Positions 58,933-64,000 of a stretch of DNA of 64,000 nucleotides are shown one piece after another (the first letter of the stretch is position 1; each line of letters starts with the position of its first letter). Below the pieces are notes generated by a model that was not told the DNA's origin, made no database searches, and was given only the letters and a program-made list of their open reading frames with translations. The DNA is from Paractinoplanes polyasparticus (GTDB lineage: Bacteria; Actinomycetota; Actinomycetes; Mycobacteriales; Micromonosporaceae), in NCBI RefSeq assembly GCF_019710575.1, contig NZ_JAHWFK010000031.1:186001-250000 (forward strand), given 5' to 3'. A program made the translations under genes and the position numbers.

Positions 58933-59813
58933 CCGCCGGCCGCTATCTCGTGCAGGGCGCCGAGGACCATGCGGACGCCGGCCCGGTGCAGGCTCTCCGG
59001 ACGCGCGAGAACGTCGATGTGCCGCCCGGCCGGCAGGTCGGCCAGCGGCCGCAGCACCACGCCGGGATCGGGCCGGCTGGTGTAGCCGGGCAGCAGCGCG
59101 AGCCCGCCACCCGCCGCCACGATCGCGGCCACGACGGTGAACTCGTTGACCCGGTGGACGATGTCGAGGGGCCGGCCGGCGATCGCGGCGATGGCGGTCA
59201 GCACTCCCTCGATCGGGAACCCCTCGTGGACGCTGATCCACGGTTCCCCGGCGACGTCGGTGGCGGTGAGCGACGGCTCTGAAGCCAGCCGGTGGCCGGC
59301 CGGGATGGCGACGTACAGCGGCTCGTGGACCAGCGGCACGACCGTGAGCCGGTCCGCCGGCCAGGAAGGGCTGTGCGCCAGCCGGTGGGCCAGCACCAGG
59401 TCGTAGTCGGCGACCAGCGCCGGGAAGCCGGCCTGGGCCACGTCCTTGTCCGAGCACCGCACCGGCGGCAGGCCGGCCCGGCCGATCAGCGGGCCGAAAT
59501 AGGTCAGCCCGGCGCTGTGGAAGGCGGCCACCGTGACCGGCGCGGCCGGGTCGTCGAGGTAGGCGTCCACGGCCCGGCCGGCCCGGTCGAGCGCGGTGGA
59601 GACCTCGATCGCCGCCGCGGCGAGGGCCCGGCCGGCCTCGGTGAGCACGAGACGGCGGCCTCGGCGTTCGGTCAGCGGCACCCGCGCGGAGCGCTGCAGC
59701 GACCGCAGTTGCTGGGAGACCGCCGACGGCGTGATGTGCATCGCCCGGGCGACGGCGGCAACGCTGCCCCGGTCGCCGAGTTCCCTGAGCAGGCGCAGAT
59801 GGTGCAGATCCAT
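58887..59813 (-). CDS. LysR-family transcriptional regulator
   Basis: 308 aa. N-terminal winged helix 'LHHLRLLRELGDRGSVAAVARAMHITPSAVSQQLRSLQ' (family pattern), then a periplasmic-binding-protein-like effector domain from about residue 90. The effector domain has the usual strand 'LPAGRHIDVLARPES' near the end. It is divergent from an EamA transporter gene across about 70 bp, the classical arrangement in which the regulator controls the exporter. Its 3' end overlaps the convergent response regulator gene. Confidence 0.93.
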   Translation of the reverse strand: MDLHHLRLLRELGDRGSVAAVARAMHITPSAVSQQLRSLQRSARVPLTERRGRRLVLTEAGRALAAAAIEVSTALDRAGRAVDAYLDDPAAPVTVAAFHSAGLTYFGPLIGRAGLPPVRCSDKDVAQAGFPALVADYDLVLAHRLAHSPSWPADRLTVVPLVHEPLYVAIPAGHRLASEPSLTATDVAGEPWISVHEGFPIEGVLTAIAAIAGRPLDIVHRVNEFTVVAAIVAAGGGLALLPGYTSRPDPGVVLRPLADLPAGRHIDVLARPESLHRAGVRMVLGALHEIAAGGQSPGSASPGRTTPH

Positions 59814-59885
59814 TAGGTATGACTACACCGTACGTTCAGAGGTACGCATCTTGTCTTCACGATCTGGCCGCTTCAGGCTGCGGTC

Positions 59886-60764
59886 ATGTCGATACGCCGG
59901 AGTGACCTGTTGTTGCTGGCCGTGGCGGTGGTGTGGGGCAGCAGCTACCTGGCCGCGCAGACACTCGTCCTGGCCGGTGGGGTGCTCGCCGTGCTGGCGC
60001 TGCGCTTCGCCGTTTCGGCGATCGCCCTCGCGCCGGCCATGGCCGGGCGGCAGCTGAGCCGGCCGGAGCTGCGGGTCGGGGCGCTGCTGGGCCTCACTCA
60101 GGCGGCGGTGCTCGTGCTGGAGACGTACGGGGTGGCGCTGACCAGCGCGACCAACGCCGGGGTGCTGATCAGCCTGACGATCCTGCTGACGCCGGCGCTC
60201 GAGGGCGCTGTGCGCCGGCGGTGGCTGCCGAGCCGGTTCTTCGTGGCCGCTGCGGTGGCTGTGGCCGGGGTGGTGCTGCTCGTCGCCGGCCCGGGCCTGC
60301 GCGCGCCGACGGCGGGCGACGCGCTGATGCTCGCGGCGGCTGTCGTCCGCGCGGCCCATGTGACGCTGTCCGGGCGGCTGACGGAGGGCCGGCGGTACGA
60401 CACGGTGACGCTCACCTGGCTGCAGATGGTGGTCGGCACGGTCCTGTTCACGATCGTCGCGGCGCCCACCCTGCCCTCGGCGGTGCGCGCCTTCGGGCCT
60501 GGTCACTGGCTCGGCGTGCTGTACCTCGCGCTGGGCTGCAGCGTGTTCGCGTTCCTGGTGCAACTGTGGGCGATCCGGCGTACGTCGGCGGCCCGCGCGA
60601 GCCTGCTGCTGGGCACCGAACCGGTGTGGGCGGTGCTGATCGGGGTCGGTGTCGCCGGCGAGCGCCTGACCGCGGTCGCCGTCGCCGGGATCGCGCTCGT
60701 CCTCGCCGGCACCTACTACGGCCAGCGCGTCGAGGCCGGCCATCGCGCGCTTACCCCGGTCTGA
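59886..60764 (+). CDS. EamA/DMT-family transporter
   Basis: 292 aa, ten transmembrane helices arranged as two EamA repeats: 'LLLLAVAVVWGSSYLAAQTLV' opens the first and 'GDALMLAAAVVRAAHVTLSGRL' the second. 'ALTSATNAGVLISLTILLTPALEG' and 'RRTSAARASLLLGTEPVWAVLIG' are the conserved ends of each half. The family exports amino acids or other metabolites. Probably regulated by the divergent LysR protein. Confidence 0.92.
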   Translation: MSIRRSDLLLLAVAVVWGSSYLAAQTLVLAGGVLAVLALRFAVSAIALAPAMAGRQLSRPELRVGALLGLTQAAVLVLETYGVALTSATNAGVLISLTILLTPALEGAVRRRWLPSRFFVAAAVAVAGVVLLVAGPGLRAPTAGDALMLAAAVVRAAHVTLSGRLTEGRRYDTVTLTWLQMVVGTVLFTIVAAPTLPSAVRAFGPGHWLGVLYLALGCSVFAFLVQLWAIRRTSAARASLLLGTEPVWAVLIGVGVAGERLTAVAVAGIALVLAGTYYGQRVEAGHRALTPV

Positions 60765-60784
60765 TCCCACCGTGCGAGCGCTGG

Positions 60785-62050
60785 TCAGCGCACCTTGCGC
60801 ACCCGGGTCACGCCGAGGGCGCCGAGGATGCCGAACAGGGCGCCGCCGAGAAAGAGGCCGGGATAGCCGAACGCGGCGATGACCCCGGGGGCCGCGATGG
60901 GGATGAGCGACTGGGGTAGCGATTGGGCGAGGTTGGCCACGCCGAGGTCCTTGCCCGCGTCCTCCTCGCTCGGCAGCACGTCGGCGATGAGGGCGAGTTC
61001 GACGGCGAAGAAGGCGCCCACCCCCGCGCCCAGGATGAACTGGCCCAGCAACAGCACCGGAATCGTCGACGAGAGGGCGATGACGGTGAGACCGCCGGTC
61101 GCGATCAGCGACGAGAGGATGACGAACGGCTTGCGCCGGCCGAGCCTGTCGGAGAGCCAGCCCAGCACGGGGGTGACCAGCAGCAGGCCGACCGCGTTGA
61201 CGAGCACGGCCTGGAAGACCATGGTCGGCGCCTCGTCGTCGCTGACGTTGAACTCCGCGATGAGGAAGTACGTCAGGTAGCTGGTGGCGGTGAACTGCGT
61301 GGTGTTCAGGAAGAACCGCGTCAGCCAGGCCCAGCCGAGGTCGGGGTGCTTGCGCGGGTTGAAGACGAACGATCCGAACAGGGTCTTCACGTCGAGCCGT
61401 CCGACCGGCCGCTCGGTGCGGACCTTGTCCCTGATCGGCGCGACCACGGCGAGCATGAGCACGACGCCGGACAGGCTCGGGATCAGACTCTGCAGGGGGC
61501 CGATGGGGAAGAGCTGCACCAGGAACGTGGCGCCCACGCCGCCGACGTTCTGGGCGAGGCTGATGAACGAGGCGACGCGTCCACGCCGGTGAGGTTCGAC
61601 CTGGTCGGGCAGCAGGGCGATCAGTGCGGCGAGCGAGAGGTTGAGGCCGATCTGGGCCACGCTCCAGCCCAGCAGGACGACCGGCACGTTCGGCGCGAAC
61701 GCGATGACGGCGACGCCGGCGTAGCCGATGACGGCGCCACTGAAGATCCACGGCTTGCGCATGCCGAAGCGGCTCATGGTCCGGTCGGACAGCCGTCCGG
61801 CCAGCGGGTTGGTGACGAAGGAGAAGAAGGCGCCGACGCCGAGCACGATTCCGAGGTTCGTCGCCGCGCCGTCGACGTCCAGCTCGCGCAGCCGCAGGGC
61901 GATCGTGACGGCCAGCGGGGGCACCAGGGCGATGGACCAGCCGAGCAGGGCGAGGGGTATCGCCGCGACGGCGTACCGGGATCGTGCGGGCGCGCCGTCC
62001 TGCGGCGGGACTTCGGCGACGGACACGGGGGTGCTGCGGGATTCGTCCAC
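60785..62050 (-). CDS. MFS transporter, sugar-type candidate
   Basis: About 421 aa from the GTG at 62050, seven bases after AGGA. Twelve hydrophobic helices; MFS motif A-like loops 'NPLAGRLSDRTMSRFGMRKPW' and 'GWLSDRLGRRKPFVI' follow helices 2 and 8. The pattern 'GRLSDRTxxRxGRRRPW' is that of the glycoside-pentoside-hexuronide/SLC45-like group, so a glycoside is a likely substrate. Its promoter carries the same operator and core as the GH38 gene, with the TetR gene in between, which supports a role in mannoside uptake. Confidence 0.85.
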   Translation of the reverse strand: MDESRSTPVSVAEVPPQDGAPARSRYAVAAIPLALLGWSIALVPPLAVTIALRLRELDVDGAATNLGIVLGVGAFFSFVTNPLAGRLSDRTMSRFGMRKPWIFSGAVIGYAGVAVIAFAPNVPVVLLGWSVAQIGLNLSLAALIALLPDQVEPHRRGRVASFISLAQNVGGVGATFLVQLFPIGPLQSLIPSLSGVVLMLAVVAPIRDKVRTERPVGRLDVKTLFGSFVFNPRKHPDLGWAWLTRFFLNTTQFTATSYLTYFLIAEFNVSDDEAPTMVFQAVLVNAVGLLLVTPVLGWLSDRLGRRKPFVILSSLIATGGLTVIALSSTIPVLLLGQFILGAGVGAFFAVELALIADVLPSEEDAGKDLGVANLAQSLPQSLIPIAAPGVIAAFGYPGLFLGGALFGILGALGVTRVRKVR

Positions 62051-62098
62051 GTCAGATCCTCTGAGCTGAGGGAATGCGGCTGCTGCGGCCGCGTGAGC

Positions 62099-62130
62099 GA
62101 ACCGTAACACCGAATTGTTCCGCGTGGAAC
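62099..62130 (-). promoter_or_regulatory. TetR operator and promoter of the MFS gene
   Basis: Read on the minus strand: GTTCC-ACGC-GGAAC (62117-62130), two bases, then TTCGGTGTTACGGTTC (62099-62114). The same arrangement, with identical arms and an identical 16-base core, precedes the GH38 gene at 62856-62887. The inverted repeat would overlap the -35 region and spacer of a promoter whose -10 lies in TGTTAC, so a bound TetR protein would block RNA polymerase. Confidence 0.8.
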
Positions 62131-62157
62131 TTTTTGTTGGTGGCTCCGGCCGAGGGG

Positions 62158-62796
62158 TCAGTCCTCGCGTGGAGTGCCGGTTTCGAGCAGGCGCTCGAGC
62201 AGGGCCATGCCGGCGTGCATGTCGGCGCCGGGGTCGAGCAGCCACTGGGTGGAGAGGCCGTCGAGCGCCGCGATCAGCAGGGCGGCCGCGGTGTCGAGCG
62301 GGATGTCGGCCCGGACGGTTCCGCGTTCGCGGGCGAACTCCAGCAGCGTCAGCGCCTGCCGGCGCAACGATCGATAGCGCTCGCGGAAGAACTCGCGCGA
62401 GTGCTCGTTGCCCGGTTCGAGCGCGCGGGCGACCATGCTGTGCCGCAGGGCCATGAGCCCGGGGACCTGCTGGGCGTAGTTCGCGGCCATCGCCGCGAAG
62501 CCCGGCGCCCGGTCGTGACCGGCCTCGTGCGCCTCGGCCAGCGCCTGGCGGTCCTTCTCCCGCAGCACCTCGAGGAAGAGCTCCTCGCGGGTCTCGAAGT
62601 AGCGCCGGAGCGCGGCGTGGCTGACCCCGATGGCTTCCCCGATCGCTCGCAGCGAGGTGCCCTCGAATCCGAGGTCGGCGTAGACCTCGACGGCGCGGTC
62701 GAGAATCTGCCGGCGACGGAGAATTCCCTTCGGGTAGCGCCCCCGTGCGCCCTGCCCGGACACCGGCGAAACCTTCTCGGGGGCCTCGTCTGTCAT
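62158..62796 (-). CDS. TetR-family transcriptional regulator
   Basis: About 212 aa from the ATG at 62796, behind AGGGAGGGAG. N-terminal HTH 'RRRQILDRAVEVYADLGFEGTSLRAIGEAIGVSHAALRRYFETREELF' (family pattern with the 'GTSLRAIGEAIGVS' turn). The helical ligand domain resembles the TetR_C_13/6-type group ('RADIPLDTAAALLIAALDGLSTQWLL'). It sits between the MFS and GH38 genes, both of which have the same inverted-repeat operator; the GH38 site also lies in this gene's own divergent promoter, implying autoregulation. Confidence 0.93.
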   Translation of the reverse strand: MTDEAPEKVSPVSGQGARGRYPKGILRRRQILDRAVEVYADLGFEGTSLRAIGEAIGVSHAALRRYFETREELFLEVLREKDRQALAEAHEAGHDRAPGFAAMAANYAQQVPGLMALRHSMVARALEPGNEHSREFFRERYRSLRRQALTLLEFARERGTVRADIPLDTAAALLIAALDGLSTQWLLDPGADMHAGMALLERLLETGTPRED

Positions 62797-62851
62797 CTCG
62801 CGCGTTCTCCCTCCCTTGCTGGGTGCGACTCCCGCCACCTTAGTGACGCTG

Positions 62852-62887
62852 AAAAGTTCCGGGTGGAACTTTTCGGTGTTACGGTTC
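62852..62887 (+). promoter_or_regulatory. TetR operator and promoter of the GH38 gene
   Basis: AAAAGTTCC (62852-62860) and GGAACTTTT (62865-62873) form a perfect inverted repeat with a four-base spacer, followed by the core TTCGGTGTTACGGTTC (62872-62887), identical to that before the MFS gene. With -10 in TGTTAC (62877-62882) the transcript would start about 62889-62891, right at the ATG at 62892, so the mRNA is probably leaderless or nearly so. The site lies between the divergent TetR and GH38 genes. Confidence 0.82.
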
Positions 62888-62891
62888 CGTC

Positions 62892-64000
62892 ATGCATGAC
62901 AACGACGGCCAGGCGCAGCTGCGCATCGGCAATGTGCTGAGCACCCGGCTCGGACCGCGCCTCTATCGGCGGATCGCGCCGCTGACGGTGACGGCCTGGG
63001 AGGCGCCCGGCGAACCGGTCCCGTTCCGGGAAGCGGTCACCCAGTCCTTCCAGCCCTTCTCGGCCGGGCAGCGATGGAGCAGGCCCTGGGGCACGACCTG
63101 GTTCCACGTCACCGGCGCGGTGCCGCCGGGCTGGGGCGGCGCCGGCACGGCCGTCCAGATGCTGGTGGACCTCGGATTCAGCGGCCTGCTGCCGGCCTTC
63201 CAGGCCGAGGGGCTGGTGTACCGGCCCGACGGTTCGATCGTCAAGGGCCTCGAACCGTTCAACCACGGGGTCGACATCGACCCGGCCGGTGACGCCGACG
63301 TCGACTTCTACGTCGAGGCCGCGTCGAATCCGAACCTGCTCGAGCACTTCTTCGCGACGACGCTCGCCCCGGCAGCCGGGGGAGCGCCCCTCCCGTCCGG
63401 ATTCGCCTCGCCACGCCGGTCCGACGTGGTTCACCTCGGCGACAAGGCGACCGCCGGCGCCGAGCCCATCTACACCCTCCGCCAGGTCGCGCTGGTCGAG
63501 CGCGACCTCGCCGTGGACGCGCTGCTGCGGGACGCCGCGGGACTCATGGGCCTGATGCGGGAGCTCGACGCCACCTCGCCGCGCCGGGCCGCTGTCCGGC
63601 ACGCGCTCGAGCGGATGTGCGACGTTCTCGACCCCGACGACATCGAGAACACGGTGACGGCGGCCGCCGCCGAGCTGAGGCAGGTTCTCGCCGCACCCGC
63701 CCACCCCAGCGCCCACTCGATCGTCGCGGTCGGCCACGCCCACCTCGACTCGGCCTGGTTGTGGCCGGCCCGCGAGACGGTCCGCAAGGCCGCGCGCACG
63801 TTCTCGAACGTGCTCACCCTGATGGACGCCGACCCCGACTTCGTCTTCGCCGCGTCCAGCGCCCAGCAGTTCGACTGGGTCAGGCAGTTCTATCCCGCCC
63901 TCTTCGAACGGATCCGGGCCCGGGTCCACGAGGGACGGTTCGTTCCGGTCGGCGGCATGTGGGTCGAGAGCGACACCAACATGCCCGGCGGCGAGGCCCT
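62892..64000 (+). CDS. Alpha-mannosidase, GH38 family (partial, runs off the end)
   Basis: Open from ATG 62892 (MHDNDGQAQLRIGNVLSTRL...) to the window end, 369 codons without a stop; full-length relatives are about 1000 residues. The N-terminal part (to about residue 270) is the beta-rich domain found in bacterial and fungal/vacuolar GH38 enzymes; the catalytic domain begins 'VAVGHAHLDSAWLWPARETV' with the zinc ligands His and Asp of the HxHLD motif, then 'FAASSAQQFDW' and 'GGMWVESDTNMPGGEA', matching GH38. It cleaves alpha-mannosides with retention. Absence of a signal peptide places it in the cytoplasm, so mannosides must be imported, plausibly by the linked MFS protein. Confidence 0.93.
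   Translation, partial: MHDNDGQAQLRIGNVLSTRLGPRLYRRIAPLTVTAWEAPGEPVPFREAVTQSFQPFSAGQRWSRPWGTTWFHVTGAVPPGWGGAGTAVQMLVDLGFSGLLPAFQAEGLVYRPDGSIVKGLEPFNHGVDIDPAGDADVDFYVEAASNPNLLEHFFATTLAPAAGGAPLPSGFASPRRSDVVHLGDKATAGAEPIYTLRQVALVERDLAVDALLRDAAGLMGLMRELDATSPRRAAVRHALERMCDVLDPDDIENTVTAAAAELRQVLAAPAHPSAHSIVAVGHAHLDSAWLWPARETVRKAARTFSNVLTLMDADPDFVFAASSAQQFDWVRQFYPALFERIRARVHEGRFVPVGGMWVESDTNMPGGEA

Noticed and set aside
62793-63929. A 378-codon minus-strand open frame opposite the GH38 gene
   Set aside because: It lacks any recognisable domain, is Arg/Gly/Glu-biased as expected for the antisense frame of a GC-rich gene, and the plus strand carries the GH38 catalytic motif HAHLDSAWLWP in the same bases.
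1-64000. tRNA, rRNA, IS element or integrase signals
   Set aside because: I looked for tRNA cloverleaf pairs, transposase or integrase motifs and terminal inverted repeats and found none that held up.

Overview
The window is high-GC DNA with many GTG starts, four-base start/stop overlaps and densely packed genes on both strands. It looks like chromosome of a mycelial actinobacterium. The family content fits Micromonosporaceae (Actinoplanes-like) or a neighbouring family: two DUF574/Methyltransf_19 methyltransferases, SigE-family sigma factors with cognate membrane proteins, an AfsR/SARP-type regulator, GpgS, MmpL transporters with NarL-type two-component systems, and secreted GH43 and GH114 enzymes. 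The taxonomic call is inference from gene content. I see no rRNA, tRNA, CRISPR, prophage or insertion sequence.

Layout. 0-6.3 kb: a zinc-acquisition locus, with a lipoprotein, an ATPase, two permeases and an ArsR regulator on the plus strand, facing two COG0523/CobW-like proteins on the minus strand. Both arms have a Zur-like box upstream. 6.4-17.1 kb: a GH114 enzyme, a sigma factor and its membrane partner, a methyltransferase, a shortened GNAT, a GT-C-like membrane protein, a diguanylate cyclase, a KP-repeat secreted protein, a GH43 enzyme and a PadR operon. 17.2-28.3 kb: a DICT-domain protein, a DPM-like plus PIG-V-like glycosyltransferase operon followed by an OmpR/EnvZ-type system, a two-gene oxidoreductase operon, GpgS plus a GT4 enzyme, a hydrolase and a TRIC-like channel. 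28.3-30.2 kb: an orphan ECF sigma factor and a decayed stretch with a frameshifted hydrolase and a RidA fragment. 30.2-47 kb: an esterase, a SARP regulator, HxlR/pirin, GntR, an ATPase regulator, SDR/AraC, a second sigma/membrane pair, a 4 x 21-bp repeat, a DM13 protein, a Na+/H+ antiporter and a second methyltransferase. 47-59 kb: radical SAM/SPASM, an epimerase, then two related MmpL plus NarL-type two-component modules around an SGNH hydrolase. 59-64 kb: LysR/EamA, then MFS, TetR and a GH38 alpha-mannosidase that runs off the end.

The most informative signals are regulatory. The MFS and GH38 promoters share a near-identical 32-bp block (inverted repeat GTTCC-N4-GGAAC plus a 16-bp identical core) with the TetR gene between them, which suggests a small sugar regulon. 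A CTTATC-N5-CTTATC direct repeat precedes both the glycosyltransferase operon and the adjacent response regulator gene. The PadR gene appears leaderless, with a perfect 14-bp palindrome filling its promoter spacer. On the protein side, the histidine kinase at 56.5 kb carries a second, degenerate copy of its own kinase core, and both CobW-like proteins in the zinc locus lack the P-loop.
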